Origin: Desulfoluna spongiiphila
GTDB taxonomy: Bacteria > Desulfobacterota > Desulfobacteria > Desulfobacterales > Desulfolunaceae
Assembly: GCF_900101345.1 (NCBI RefSeq)
Contig: NZ_FMUX01000001.1
Location: forward strand, 554,581 to 618,580
Length of the DNA: 64,000 bases
Direction: 5' to 3'
The notes under the pieces were generated by a model that did no database searches, was not told the origin of the DNA, and saw only the letters and a list, made by a program, of their open reading frames with translations. Position 1 is the stretch's first letter. Each line of letters starts with the position of its first letter. Below, one piece after another: positions 25,886-35,785 of the stretch. The position numbers and the translations under genes were made by a program.

Positions 25886-27763
25886 ATGCAACGATACCTG
25901 ATCATCGGAAGCGGCATCGCCGGAATGACCGCAGCGGAAACGATTCGAGACAACGACCCGGCCGGCAGCATCACCATGGTGACCGACGAAGAGACCCCTT
26001 TCTACAACCGTATTCGCCTCTGCGACTACATCTCCGGTGAGCTTCCTGAAACGGAACTTCCCGGGGTCAACCCCCAGTGGTATGAGGACAACCGGGTCAC
26101 CCTGGCCACCGGCACCCGCATCACGCACCTGGACCAAAAGACCCGCGTGGCCATAACAGAAAAAGGGGAATCCATCGCCTGGGACAAGGCCCTCATCGCC
26201 ACCGGCGGGAGGCCCCATGTGCCGGACATCGGCGGAGTACGGAAGAAAGGGGTCTTTACCCTGCGCAGCCTGGGCGATGCCAGAAGGATCCTTGCCCGCG
26301 CCCCGGAGATCCGACATGTGGTGATCATCGGCGGCGGTCTCCTGGGCCTTGAAGCGGGTCACGCCCTTATCAAACGGGGAAAAAAGGTGACGGTCCTTGA
26401 ATACGCCCACCGGATCCTCCCGAGGCAGCTTGATGCCCAAGGGGCCGAGCTGCTCATGGAAAAAATGGTGGCACGTGGATTTCAGTTCCACACCGGGTCC
26501 GTGGCAAAGGAGATCACCGGAGACGAGCAGGTCACAGGGGTCATCTCTTCGGAAGGGGTGGTGATTCCTGCCGACATGGTCCTTCTTTCCGCAGGAATCC
26601 GGCCCGAATCCGGTCTTGCGGAGGCATCGGGGATCCCTTCGGAGTACGGCATCCCCGTCAATGAATCCATGGAGACGGCCTGCGACGGTGTCTTCGCCGC
26701 CGGAGACTGCGCCGCATACAACGGCACCATCCACGGCATCTGGGCCACGGGCCTTGCCCAGGGACGGATAGCAGGGCTCAACATGAGCGGACACACCGCC
26801 CGATACCAAGAGCCCACCTTCTCCACCATGCTCAAAGTCACGGGAATCTACCTCGCGTCCGCCGGCAACGTGGACGCCGACGGCGCCGAAGAGTCCGTGA
26901 CCCGAAGCGATGACAATGTGTACAAAAAAGTCGTTTTCCACCAGGGGTGCCTCACCGGGTGCCAGATGGTGGGAAACATCGAATATTTTGATGAGATTCG
27001 GAAACACCTTGCCGGCGATCAGCCCTTAAGCCCTTCTGAGCGCAGCGACGTGGAGCGAAAATTGAACTGGAACAAAGGAGCGAATTCGGAAATGAAAAAA
27101 TTTGTCTGTACGGTATGCGGTTATGTTCACGAAGGCAGCACCCCCCCTGACGCCTGTCCCCAGTGCGGCGTCCCCTCGGCGAAATTCAAAGAAGTTGCCG
27201 AAGAAAAGGCCGCCACGAAATGGGGCTGCACGGTCTGCGGCTACATCCATGAAGGGGACGTCCCCCCGGACCACTGTCCCCAGTGCAAGGCCCCCAAGGA
27301 AAAGTTCAAGGAGCAGGGTGCAGGCGGCAGCCTGGCCTGGGCCGACGAGCATGTCATCGGCGTGGCCGAGGGGGTGGACCCCGAGATCATCGAAGGCCTT
27401 CGCGCCAACTTTACAGGGGAATGCACCGAGGTGGGCATGTACCTTGCCATGAGCCGCCAGGCCGACCGCGAGGGCTACCCGGAAGTGGCCGAAGCCTACA
27501 AACGCATCGCCTTTGAAGAAGCCGAGCATGCGGCCAAATTCGCCGAACTCCTGGGCGAAGTGGTCTCTGCGGACACCAAAACCAACTTACAGGTACGCGT
27601 GGATGCAGAGCACGGGGCCTGCCAGGGGAAAAAAGACCTGGCCACCCGAGCCAAACAGCTCAACCTGGACGCCATCCACGACACCGTTCATGAAATGTGT
27701 AAAGACGAGGCAAGACACGGCCAGGCCTTTGCCGGGCTTTTGAAGCGATATTTCGACAAGTAG
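25886..27763 (+). CDS. NADH:rubredoxin oxidoreductase - double rubredoxin - rubrerythrin fusion
   Basis: 625 aa. Residues 1-395 are a pyridine nucleotide-disulfide oxidoreductase (FAD loop [14 protein letters not shown] loop [18 protein letters not shown]). Two short rubredoxin knuckles follow (about 402-435 and 446-478), each with C-x2-C-GY-x-HEG and CPQC. Residues about 480-625 are a rubrerythrin-type four-helix domain with EEAEH and DEARH iron ligands. One chain therefore holds an NADH-to-diiron electron path, as expected for an NADH peroxidase. Rubredoxin and flavodiiron genes follow. Confidence 0.9.
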   Translation: MQRYLIIGSGIAGMTAAETIRDNDPAGSITMVTDEETPFYNRIRLCDYISGELPETELPGVNPQWYEDNRVTLATGTRITHLDQKTRVAITEKGESIAWDKALIATGGRPHVPDIGGVRKKGVFTLRSLGDARRILARAPEIRHVVIIGGGLLGLEAGHALIKRGKKVTVLEYAHRILPRQLDAQGAELLMEKMVARGFQFHTGSVAKEITGDEQVTGVISSEGVVIPADMVLLSAGIRPESGLAEASGIPSEYGIPVNESMETACDGVFAAGDCAAYNGTIHGIWATGLAQGRIAGLNMSGHTARYQEPTFSTMLKVTGIYLASAGNVDADGAEESVTRSDDNVYKKVVFHQGCLTGCQMVGNIEYFDEIRKHLAGDQPLSPSERSDVERKLNWNKGANSEMKKFVCTVCGYVHEGSTPPDACPQCGVPSAKFKEVAEEKAATKWGCTVCGYIHEGDVPPDHCPQCKAPKEKFKEQGAGGSLAWADEHVIGVAEGVDPEIIEGLRANFTGECTEVGMYLAMSRQADREGYPEVAEAYKRIAFEEAEHAAKFAELLGEVVSADTKTNLQVRVDAEHGACQGKKDLATRAKQLNLDAIHDTVHEMCKDEARHGQAFAGLLKRYFDK

Positions 27764-27818
27764 CTGACGGTTTTTTTACGACAAAGCCACGCTCAACCAA
27801 CCCAAGTGAGGTGACCTG

Positions 27819-27977
27819 ATGAAAAAGTATGAATGCACGGTATGCGGCTATATCTACGACCCGGAAGAGGGTGATCCCGAAAACGGCATCGAGGCAGGGA
27901 CTTCCTTTGCCGACCTTCCCGAAGACTGGCTCTGCCCGGTCTGCGGTGTGGGAAAATCAGAGTTTGAAGAAGTTTAA
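27819..27977 (+). CDS. Rubredoxin
   Basis: 52 aa, canonical length. CTVCGY near the N-terminus and CPVCG near the C-terminus hold the Fe(Cys)4 site; YIYDPEEGD and the PEDW aromatic core are typical. GAGGTG precedes ATG 27819. It probably carries electrons to the flavodiiron protein encoded next. Confidence 0.97.
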   Translation: MKKYECTVCGYIYDPEEGDPENGIEAGTSFADLPEDWLCPVCGVGKSEFEEV

Positions 27978-28014
27978 AATGTAACACCCCGGGAGACACC
28001 CCCCGGGTACCGAC

Positions 28015-28058
28015 AACCCGGATCCCCCTTTGGAACACAAACCGGGGATCCGGGTTTT
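28015..28058 (+). terminator. Intrinsic terminator after rubredoxin
   Basis: AACCCGGATCCCC (28015-28027) pairs with GGGGATCCGGGTT (28044-28056), followed by a short T-run. A second GC hairpin (27988-28007) lies just upstream. Confidence 0.75.
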
Positions 28059-28091
28059 CCATCCGATCAGGATAAAGGACGACAGCAAGCC

Positions 28092-29288
28092 ATGAGACCA
28101 CTAAAAATCGCCGAAGGCATCTACGATGTGGGTGTCAAGGATTGGAACATCAGAGACTTTCACGGGTACTCCACCTACATGGGGACCACCTATAACTCCT
28201 TTCTTATCGTCGATGACGACAAGGTGGTGCTCATCGACACGGTGAAGGAACCCTTCACCCACCAGTTCATGGAGAACATCCGCAAGGTCATCGATCCCAA
28301 AAAGATCGACCTGATCATCAGCAACCACGCTGAAATGGACCACTCCGGCGCCCTGCCCCGGGTGCTTCACCTCATCGGAGAGGAGACCCCTGTCTACTGC
28401 TCCAAAATGGGTGAAAAGGCCCTTTCCGCACACTTCAACGACAAAAAAATCAACCTGCACGTGGTCAAGCCGGGCACGGAAATGAAACTGGGCAAGCGGA
28501 CCTTGAGTTTCATTGAAACCCGCATGCTCCACTGGCCGGACAGCATGTTCACCTACCTCAAAGAGGACGGCATCCTCTTTTCCAGCGATGCCTTCGGCCA
28601 GCACTACGCCTCCCATGAAAACTTCGACGACGAGATGGGAGAGGGGCTCTTCGAGCACGCAAAAAAATACTTTGCCAACATCCTGCTGCCCTTTGCTCCC
28701 CGGGTTGAAAAGCTCCTGGAATCCATTGAATCCATGGGTTTGCCCCTCAACATGATCTGCCCGGACCATGGCATCCTCTGGCGGAAAAACCCGGAGATGA
28801 TCCTGGAGCGCTACGCGTCCTGGGCCCGCCAGGAGACAAAAGAGAAGGTGATCATCGTATACGACACCATGTGGAACTCAACGGAAAAGATGGCCCGGAA
28901 AATCGTGGACGGCGCCCGTTCCACAGGTGTGGAGGTCATCCCCATGAGTGTCCGCAACTGGCACCGCAGCGACATCATGACCGAGCTTATGGATTCCAGG
29001 GCCCTCGTGCTGGGCTCCCCCACCCTCAACAACGGGATCTTCCCCACCCTCTGCGATGTCCTTGCCTACATGAAAGGGCTCAAGCCCCAGGGAAAACTGG
29101 GGGCGGCCTTCGGATCCTACGGCTGGAGCGGTGAAGCCGTCAAACTCCTCAACAAGGAGTTCGACACCATGGGCTTCGAGCGCATTGACGACGGGTTGCG
29201 CACCCTCTACGTACCCGACTCCGAAGCCCTTCAGGCCTGCTACGACTACGGTGTCCGCATCGGCGAAGCCGTCAAGGCCAAAAGCTAA
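28092..29288 (+). CDS. Flavodiiron protein (rubredoxin:oxygen oxidoreductase, FprA/ROO type)
   Basis: 398 aa. A metallo-beta-lactamase-like domain with HAEMDHSG (H-x-E-x-D-H, 79-84) holds the diiron site. The C-terminal flavodoxin domain (about 255-398) begins IIVYDTMWNSTEKMA, an FMN phosphate loop. It reduces O2 to water (or NO to N2O) with electrons from rubredoxin. It completes an oxygen-defence group with the two genes upstream. Confidence 0.96.
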   Translation: MRPLKIAEGIYDVGVKDWNIRDFHGYSTYMGTTYNSFLIVDDDKVVLIDTVKEPFTHQFMENIRKVIDPKKIDLIISNHAEMDHSGALPRVLHLIGEETPVYCSKMGEKALSAHFNDKKINLHVVKPGTEMKLGKRTLSFIETRMLHWPDSMFTYLKEDGILFSSDAFGQHYASHENFDDEMGEGLFEHAKKYFANILLPFAPRVEKLLESIESMGLPLNMICPDHGILWRKNPEMILERYASWARQETKEKVIIVYDTMWNSTEKMARKIVDGARSTGVEVIPMSVRNWHRSDIMTELMDSRALVLGSPTLNNGIFPTLCDVLAYMKGLKPQGKLGAAFGSYGWSGEAVKLLNKEFDTMGFERIDDGLRTLYVPDSEALQACYDYGVRIGEAVKAKS

Positions 29289-29311
29289 GGTTGAAGGTAA
29301 GAAAACGCAAT

Positions 29312-29470
29312 GCCTCCAGCGGCAAGGTGAGCCACCTTGAAAACAGGTTACCGCCAGGATTTGCCCCCTCGTTCCCCGGGTCAAATCCCAGCGGTATTCC
29401 GGTAAGCCATTGCCTCGTTACGTATTTCCTCAAGCCTGACCGGTTCGCCTTTGGCGGCCCTGCCTATAGG
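29312..29470 (+). repeat. Intergenic structured repeat, copy E (diverged)
   Basis: The left part is clear (GCCTCCAGCGGCAAGGTGAGCCACCTTG). The central hairpin has a new stem (ACCGCCAGGATTTG with CAAATCCCAGCGGT) around the loop CTCGTTCC. The right end is worn and runs into the ribosome site of the next gene. Confidence 0.75.
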
Positions 29471-29478
29471 AGACATCC

Positions 29479-29838
29479 ATGACCGCACAACAGACCCCAT
29501 TTGCTCTCTTCGCCTACCGCCAGGAACCCGGCTGCTTCATCCACGTGCTCTTAAACGGCCTGGACCTCAGCGACAAGGGCCACCCCGTCAAGATCGTTCT
29601 GGAAGGGCCTGCCACCACCCTGCTTTCTGAACTGGAGTCCCTGGATGCCCCGCTGCCCGCCCTTTTCAAGAAGGCATCGGACTTAGGGCTCATCGACGGC
29701 TATTGCCTTGCCTGCGCCACCAAACTCGGCGCCCGGGAAGGCGCAGAAGCCTCGGGCCTTGCCCCCCTGTCCGACATGAGCGGCCACCCCTCGATTGCCC
29801 GCTATGTTGAAAAGGGCTACACGGTGATTAATTTCTAA
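29479..29838 (+). CDS. DsrE-family-like small cytoplasmic protein
   Basis: 119 aa; AGGAG 8 nt upstream of ATG 29479. The Rossmann-like DsrE/DsrF fold is suggested by the alternating pattern and a conserved Cys pair in YCLACATKLG (about 75-84). Such proteins are often sulfur carriers or have unknown redox roles. No DsrF or DsrH partner is nearby. Confidence 0.7.
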   Translation: MTAQQTPFALFAYRQEPGCFIHVLLNGLDLSDKGHPVKIVLEGPATTLLSELESLDAPLPALFKKASDLGLIDGYCLACATKLGAREGAEASGLAPLSDMSGHPSIARYVEKGYTVINF

Positions 29839-29903
29839 AGAGTAAGACTCGGTTTAACCTGTTTTCTCCCGGACGCCCTCGCATCGTCCCGCAAGGAGGC
29901 CCC

Positions 29904-30590
29904 ATGACTGACAGTGACATCCCCGGTGGACGGGAGATCAAACGTGCCCTTCGTACCCTCCTTCTGGAAGGCACGGCCGAAAGCGTCAGGGAAGAACTCC
30001 TCTGCCACCCCTTAAGGCGCCTGGTGAGTCCCCTCATCGGCATGTTCTGTGATCGACAGGATGATGTAAGATGGCGGGCCGTAACCGCTCTGGGGATGGT
30101 TACCGATGCCCTGGCGAGGGAAAATATGGAAGAGGCGCGCGTGGTCATGCGCCGCCTGATGTGGACCTTGAATGATGAATCCGGGGGAATCGGCTGGGGC
30201 GCGCCTGAAGCCATGGGAGAGATCACGGCCGTCAACAGCCTGCTTGCCGGAGAGTACCACCGCATCCTCTGCTCGTACGTCAGCGAAGAGGGGAACTTCC
30301 TGGAACACGAAATCCTCCAGCGCGGCGCCCTCTGGGGGCTCTGCAGGCTGGCGGAGGCCGACCCGGAAAAAGTGACTCCCGCCCTTCCCGATGTCCGCAG
30401 CCACCTCCGGTCGACAGACCCGGTGAAGCAGGGCCTTGCCCTGCTCTTTGCCGCCCGCGCAGGCGATGAGGCGGCCCGTCCCCAGGCCCAGGCCCTTACC
30501 GGATCCACCCACCCCTTCACCCTCTACACCGGCTGGGAGTTCACCCCCACCACCGTGGGTGATCAGGCGCGTAAGCTGCTTGACGCATAA
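29904..30590 (+). CDS. HEAT-repeat-like protein (DVU0298 family type)
   Basis: 228 aa; AAGGAGG precedes the start. Helical repeats recur (e.g. DDVRWRAVTALGMV, EHEILQRGALWGLCRLAE, DPVKQGLALLFAARAG), consistent with a short HEAT scaffold. From memory, this family is widespread in sulfate reducers, without assigned function. No catalytic motif is seen. Confidence 0.7.
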   Translation: MTDSDIPGGREIKRALRTLLLEGTAESVREELLCHPLRRLVSPLIGMFCDRQDDVRWRAVTALGMVTDALARENMEEARVVMRRLMWTLNDESGGIGWGAPEAMGEITAVNSLLAGEYHRILCSYVSEEGNFLEHEILQRGALWGLCRLAEADPEKVTPALPDVRSHLRSTDPVKQGLALLFAARAGDEAARPQAQALTGSTHPFTLYTGWEFTPTTVGDQARKLLDA

Positions 30591-30608
30591 CAAAAAAACC
30601 AAAGCCAT

Positions 30609-30779
30609 GCCTCCGGCGGTAAGGTAAGCCGCCTTGAAAGCGGCTTGCAAATGCGCTTTCCCCTTCGTTCCTCAGGGAAAATCACATTCGCCTTTGATCC
30701 AGGTTGACCTGAAACGGCTTTTTATAACCTGTTTGTTAAACGTTTTAAAAGTGTAGCCCCCGGCAGGGCCGCCGAAGGC
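30609..30779 (+). repeat. Intergenic structured repeat, copy F
   Basis: 171 bp, forward orientation, between the convergent genes 29904-30590 and 30790-31335. The TTCGTTCCTC loop and the GCAAATGCGCTTTCCC stem are conserved. The left hairpin has drifted (TAAGGTAAGCCGCCTTG). Confidence 0.9.
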
Positions 30780-30789
30780 TTTTTTTCCA

Positions 30790-31335
30790 CTAAGCGAAGG
30801 AACGCGTGAAAAGTTCTTCGATGGCGGCTTTGCCCTGCTCGGAGAGGTTCCGGGTCCCGGTGCCGCAGAAGGTGTCCTGGGTAATGACGGGGGTGTCCAG
30901 GGCCCAGCGGTTCTCTTTCCAAGTGTACCACTGGTTCTTCTCCTGATCGAAGACACTCACCGGACGGTTGAAAAATTTACCGAGTTCCACAGCCCATCCC
31001 GTGCCGCCTTTGACGGTATTGTCGTCCTGGATCCAGCCAATGGCCAGTACCTGGCAGCCCTTGTTCACCATGTGAAAAATCACCTGGAACACCTTGCGGA
31101 TCTTGTCGGCCTGGGCGTAGCGCCGCCCCATGCGGGCAGAGACGATTTCCATGCTGACATCGCCTTTTTTAAGGGTCTCTTCGGAAAGAATTTCCACGTT
31201 CACCTCACGGGTCAGGGTCTGCCCCTCAAAGGCGTAGGTGGTCTCGGTGATTCCGTACTTTTCTGCCTGCTCGCCGAATGCCGCTTCAGCCCCTTTCAGG
31301 CCGCCGCTGAAAAAATGTTTTTTTACCTGAGTCAT
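30790..31335 (-). CDS. Unknown protein with SLOG/Rossmann-like N-terminus
   Basis: 181 aa from ATG 31335. FSGGLKGAEAAFGEQAEKYGI resembles the GGAKGAD nucleotide-binding opening of SLOG-type (DprA/LOG-like) proteins, and TGWAVELGKFF lies in the second half. It may bind a nucleotide or nucleotide-derived ligand. I do not recognise a characterised family. Confidence 0.55.
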   Translation of the reverse strand: MTQVKKHFFSGGLKGAEAAFGEQAEKYGITETTYAFEGQTLTREVNVEILSEETLKKGDVSMEIVSARMGRRYAQADKIRKVFQVIFHMVNKGCQVLAIGWIQDDNTVKGGTGWAVELGKFFNRPVSVFDQEKNQWYTWKENRWALDTPVITQDTFCGTGTRNLSEQGKAAIEELFTRSFA

Positions 31336-32109
31336 CGTTTTAGGTTTCCTTATCGTATATAGATGGTTTCGGTTTGGGCTCATGCAATCATTCATTTAAG
31401 CAGATCCCGGATCTGCCGAAGGGTTGGGTCTCGGGCACACACGACATGTACAAACAAACGGTGTCGGCCGTCTCAACGGGAGACGCAAAGCCACATGCCG
31501 CTCATAAGCCAGGGGTTCTATCCCGCCGCCTGGTACCTGCCTGTTTTATGTATGCCAGAGCCATTGGTTCCCCATGACGCTGCTCCCTGTTGCCCCTGCC
31601 ACACCATCTCTTCCGGCATGCAAAAAGCGCCCCGCGGTTTCCCCGCAAAAGGCCCCCGGCAGATCCGATACCCCGCCCTCCGGATCCCACCCCAAAAACC
31701 ACAAGGCTCCCCGTCACACGCAGTATACACACATCCGCCCTTCAGCTTCTTCCAAGGCCGTCATACAGAACTCACTTTACGTCTCTGGGCAAAGATATCG
31801 ATCCGAATTGGATGAAAGAAAAGACATGAAGAGATTCAGAAGGAACAAACGAGCGGGATAATTATATCAATTATACATAAAAAGCAACACCTTTTCGCAG
31901 AGAAAAAGAAGCAATGCCTCACCGGCCATCCACCCCGCAAAAGAAAGGAGTTTCCAGTAAACACGCCCACGCGGCAGGGTGTATTTTTACGCCGGATGCC
32001 ACCGCACCCACAAAAAAAAATCCGGTTGAACCCCCTGGTTCAACCGGATGACATCTTCTGCGGTCCCCCTTGGGTGTAAAACCGACAACGGGCAGGGCAC
32101 AGGCCCCAT
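31336..32109. other. Non-coding gap of about 770 bp
   Basis: No convincing gene is seen on either strand; the open frames present (e.g. 31363-31815) have unlikely composition and no ribosome site. A hairpin GTCTC-aacg-GAGAC followed by GCAAAGCC (around 31475-31494) faintly recalls a c-di-GMP riboswitch core but lacks the other conserved blocks. The right part (31830-31920) is AT-rich. Confidence 0.5.
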
Positions 32110-33537
32110 TCACGGGAAATAGTTCGGGTCCTGTCCAAAATAGGAGTATCCAGTGACATTGGGGTCATTCTGGTAGACTTTCTGAAGGGATGCCGGATAC
32201 TGGGTTGTTGCCGCCGAAGGCTCGATGCCGTTCCACCAGTTGTACAACGAGGTGTTGATGGACTCCCCTTTGTACTGAAACGAACAGGCGATGCGCTCGT
32301 TGTACCCGCCGACCAGCTGGTACCCGAAATGGGGACTGTTTCGATCCAGGCCGATACGGACGAAAAAACCCGAGTGCTGGGCATTGCTCAAGGGGTTGTC
32401 CGGCACGGCGTCCACCCAGGCTTTGCCCTTGGGGTTCTTGTAGTTGCGTGAGAGGTTGAACTGGTCCACAAGGGACATCATGGTATCGCGCTGATAAATG
32501 GCGGGAATGGGGGTGGAGTTGAACTCCTCGCCAAGGTCCGAACCGGCCAGGCTGTTGCCGTCTCCTCCGGTCTGAAGGGCGATCTGACGGGCCTGGTGCG
32601 GCATCTTGGGGCTGTAGATTCCCGTGGCCCGCTTGTAATCAAAGGAGAGGTCCCCCTGGATGTCGTTGGTCCCGACGATGATGTCCGTGAGCTTTCGATC
32701 GGGGGAGGCGATGTTGTCATACTTGAGGCGGATCACCAGCCCGTTGATGCGGACCGGTTCGTCCGGGCTGATCCCCATCCTCAGGTTGTCCACGGAAAAA
32801 TCCCAGTCCAGGTAATTCCGGTTCCGGTACGGGCGGGTGGAAAACAGCCCGTTGGCGTTGTTGTCCCCCTGGGCCCCGTCCACCCAGCTGTGGGACGGTG
32901 CGATATCCAGGACTTTTTTGTACTTGTACTTGTACAGGTAGTTGTCGTCATCCACATAGGGTACATAGACCGTCTCCTGGGAAAGGTTCTTGTCCTCCCC
33001 CTTGTGGAGGGTGTACTCCGTGGCCAGCTGCCAGGGAGAATAGACCTTCTGGGATTCATCCGTGACCCAGGGGTTCATGTCCACCCTGAAGCGCTTGCTC
33101 CCCCAGGGGGTGTTGTCCGGGGCGGGCACGTCCCCGGGGTGCCACTCAATGCGGGGGTCTCCGTTTTCAAACACATGGTGGTAAGCGATGGGCACGGACC
33201 AGGGAATGTACTTGCGCACATAATCTCCCGGGTTCAGGCCCTTTCTGGTGGTGAGCTCCGCCGGGGATTTGTAGTAGTAGCCCAGGCGCACCCTGTCCGT
33301 CTCCTGGTACACCTCCAGGTAACTGTCCATGAAAATACGTACCGTGTCCCTTTCTATCTCCATGGAGATGGGACTTGCCTGGGCTTCGATCACAGAAAGG
33401 GCCTCATCGTCCATGGGAGACAAGGTGGCGCAGGCCGTCTCCGGGGACAGCGCCAGCGAAGAAAAAAGACACACGGCAAGCAAGACAGCTTTCCTCAGCC
33501 CACGCCCAAGTTTTCCAAACACCCGACTCAACATCAT
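32110..33537 (-). CDS. Large secreted protein of unknown function
   Basis: 475 aa; AGGAGG 7 nt before ATG 33537. Signal peptide (AVLLAVCLFSSLALS, cut near residue 36). Just after it comes MDDEALSVIEAQ, a motif resembling the MxDxELSxVxGQ lead-in of DUF6160-like surface proteins. The rest is Tyr/Asp/Asn-rich with beta-strand character (e.g. YVDDDNYLYKYKYKK). It lies 63 bp downstream of 33601-35418 and is surely co-transcribed. Confidence 0.75.
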   Translation of the reverse strand: MMLSRVFGKLGRGLRKAVLLAVCLFSSLALSPETACATLSPMDDEALSVIEAQASPISMEIERDTVRIFMDSYLEVYQETDRVRLGYYYKSPAELTTRKGLNPGDYVRKYIPWSVPIAYHHVFENGDPRIEWHPGDVPAPDNTPWGSKRFRVDMNPWVTDESQKVYSPWQLATEYTLHKGEDKNLSQETVYVPYVDDDNYLYKYKYKKVLDIAPSHSWVDGAQGDNNANGLFSTRPYRNRNYLDWDFSVDNLRMGISPDEPVRINGLVIRLKYDNIASPDRKLTDIIVGTNDIQGDLSFDYKRATGIYSPKMPHQARQIALQTGGDGNSLAGSDLGEEFNSTPIPAIYQRDTMMSLVDQFNLSRNYKNPKGKAWVDAVPDNPLSNAQHSGFFVRIGLDRNSPHFGYQLVGGYNERIACSFQYKGESINTSLYNWWNGIEPSAATTQYPASLQKVYQNDPNVTGYSYFGQDPNYFP

Positions 33538-33600
33538 CTGCAGCCTCCTGCCCTCGATTGTGCCATGTGCTCACATCATCGCAATATCACCAATGTCGCG

Positions 33601-35418
33601 TCAGTGGTCGGGAACCCATCTCGCACCCGATCCCGGGTAAGGCGGTTCGTAAATATGCCAGAAGTCGAAGGTTTCATTGCCATGGATTTTCTTGACGGCG
33701 TACATGTCCCACCGCCCGCCCGTCGGGTTCGACGGGTTTCCAAGTTTAGAAAGAAAATCAAGCTGCCCCCGTCCCACGGGATCCCAGTCGGGCTGGCCCC
33801 AGGCGGGCAGGCCGTTGGGGTTCTGCTCGTCGGGCAGTTTCCCGGCCTCGTAGAGATAATAATGGCGTATCCAGTTGTTGGGATCCGAGGTGTTGATGTT
33901 CTGCTCCGTGATGGCGTACATCTCTTTGCGGCCCGGGATTTCAATGTAGGTCTTCTTGGCACGCATGCCGTCAAGGATCACGCTCCCCAGGCTGGGACCG
34001 AACTGGTTATAGGGCCACTCCCCCGGATCCGAGACAAACCCCTGAAGTTCCTCCACGCGAACCGACCCGTGACGCGGCCAGTTGATGGCAATGAAACTCC
34101 GGTCATCGTAGATGTCCTCGGGCTGTCCCGTGGCCGGATCAAAGCTCTTGTAGGTCCGCCCGGTCTTCACCTGGATGGTGATGGGGCGTTCCAGGATATC
34201 GAGGTCATTGGCCATGCCCTGGTTGTGGACCTGATAATCGTCGTCGAGGTCACCGGGATCATCAAAATTCTTCCCGGTGATGACATCCGCGTCCGTCAAC
34301 TGACCATGGTCCAGGACCAGCTTCTTTCCGGAAATGCGGTCGGCAAAATCGATCTGGTTGATGTTCCCGTTGAGCATGAACCCGTCGTACATGTTGTAAT
34401 AATCCGGTCCCCCCTCATAAGGAGCCCTCACAAGGTTGTGGGGAAGCATGGTGTGGTCCGGGTTGTAGTCGCTCCCAAAAAAGCCATCCGGGTCATAGGT
34501 GCTGTCGAGGTACTCCGATGGGGCATCACCGTCAAAGTAGTCTTTGTCCATGTTCCCCCATTTCTTGTACTGGGCGTGAAGATCCTGGCTGAAACTCTCA
34601 CGCATGTGGATCCCTGTTGCCCTCAGGTTGGTAAACGTCTCCCCGCCGATCTCCCGGGTGATGGTTACCTCGTCAATGGAGGTCTTACTCCGCATCTCAA
34701 GGGCAATGCCATCGCCTTCGGCATACCCGTCTATGGTTCCGATGGGATAGATGGTGAGCTGCTGGCCCAGGTTCTTCACCCCGGTCATGGACAGGGTGCC
34801 GGTGTCCGCCCCCAGCAACCCGTACTGAATACGGTCGCCGATATCTTCCTCCATGTCCGTGTACGAGCCGATGGCTGAAAAATTGAGGATGCTGCTGCTT
34901 TCCTCCACGGTGAAGGGGTCGGGACCGTTGTCCATGGTGACCACCACCGCGGTCACCCCACGGGCTTCGGCGGGGGTGGCAAAGGCGCTTCCCTTGTCGA
35001 TCTGGTACTCATCTGTCCGTTTGTGCTTGTAGTACCAGTCAATGCCCAGCCCCACCATGCCCGCTTCCCCTTTTCGAACCTTGGCCGTGTCTTTGACAAA
35101 CCACTGCCGCTGGGGCGAGGTGTACTTCTCGGCGACAATGGAGACATCGCCGTTGTATGTTTTGCTGCTGTCCATGGAGGAGAACTCGATGTAATGGTCG
35201 GGCTTCCCCTCATCGTCCGGCACAAACGTTGAGCTGCCGCCGGTTCTCTCCACCACAAGGTTCTCGAAACCCAGGTTCACCCCGGTCCTGGCCTCCACCC
35301 CCCCCAGCTCCCACTCCTTCATGGGCTTGGGGGCAGCCGTGGCCTGTGACACAGAAAAAGCACCCAAAAAAAGGGCACAGACGATATATTTCCGGAAATC
35401 CGGGGCCGAAAAAGCCAT
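33601..35418 (-). CDS. Large secreted protein of unknown function, paired with 32110-33537
   Basis: 605 aa from ATG 35418 (GGAGG upstream). Signal peptide cut after SQATA. The mature N-terminus has MKEWELGGVEARTGVNL, the same MxxxELxxVxAxxG lead-in as its neighbour, suggesting common export or assembly. Asp/Gly/Tyr-rich beta-type sequence without transmembrane helices. Possibly a cell-surface or periplasmic fibre component; function unknown. Confidence 0.75.
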   Translation of the reverse strand: MAFSAPDFRKYIVCALFLGAFSVSQATAAPKPMKEWELGGVEARTGVNLGFENLVVERTGGSSTFVPDDEGKPDHYIEFSSMDSSKTYNGDVSIVAEKYTSPQRQWFVKDTAKVRKGEAGMVGLGIDWYYKHKRTDEYQIDKGSAFATPAEARGVTAVVVTMDNGPDPFTVEESSSILNFSAIGSYTDMEEDIGDRIQYGLLGADTGTLSMTGVKNLGQQLTIYPIGTIDGYAEGDGIALEMRSKTSIDEVTITREIGGETFTNLRATGIHMRESFSQDLHAQYKKWGNMDKDYFDGDAPSEYLDSTYDPDGFFGSDYNPDHTMLPHNLVRAPYEGGPDYYNMYDGFMLNGNINQIDFADRISGKKLVLDHGQLTDADVITGKNFDDPGDLDDDYQVHNQGMANDLDILERPITIQVKTGRTYKSFDPATGQPEDIYDDRSFIAINWPRHGSVRVEELQGFVSDPGEWPYNQFGPSLGSVILDGMRAKKTYIEIPGRKEMYAITEQNINTSDPNNWIRHYYLYEAGKLPDEQNPNGLPAWGQPDWDPVGRGQLDFLSKLGNPSNPTGGRWDMYAVKKIHGNETFDFWHIYEPPYPGSGARWVPDH

Positions 35419-35785
35419 GCCGTCCTCCCTGCGTGATGCAGATACCTGGGGTTGTGACCGAGCCATACCCACACTGCCCCGCGCACGTGGTCGCGGGTTC
35501 TATATTCGCACTCTGTTATTTATAGTGAACATTGTTACCATTTCGTCAAATTTATAGCAACACTTTTCAGGTAACAGACAATATCATATAAACGGTAACG
35601 TAAGGACGATACGCCCAAGAAAGGACCAGCCCCAACCCACTGAAAACAAAAGCCAGGCCCCACGACTGGAAACAGGCTCCCTTCCGCACCGCAAAGCCGT
35701 TGAAGAGAGCCTGGGACAACCCGAACTATTTTTCGGCGATGTTTTCAAAAAGCGACCCGCCGGGTCCATGCCCTGCGGCAGAGAC
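35419..35785. other. Intergenic region upstream of the secreted-protein pair
   Basis: 367 bp. A weak minus-strand promoter is possible (TTGACG at 35549-35544 and TATAAA at 35524-35519, spacing 19). The stretch 35505-35600 is AT-rich. No gene or repeat is seen. Confidence 0.4.

Noticed and set aside
31465..31570. c-di-GMP (GEMM) riboswitch on the plus strand
   Set aside because: Only GACGCAAAGCC matches; the GGCAAACC block and the tetraloop receptor are missing, and no plus-strand gene follows.
32596..34878. Long plus-strand open frame antisense to the secreted-protein genes
   Set aside because: It spans both minus-strand genes and their gap, has no ribosome site, and its composition (His/Val/Gly-rich) is that of a GC-rich shadow frame.
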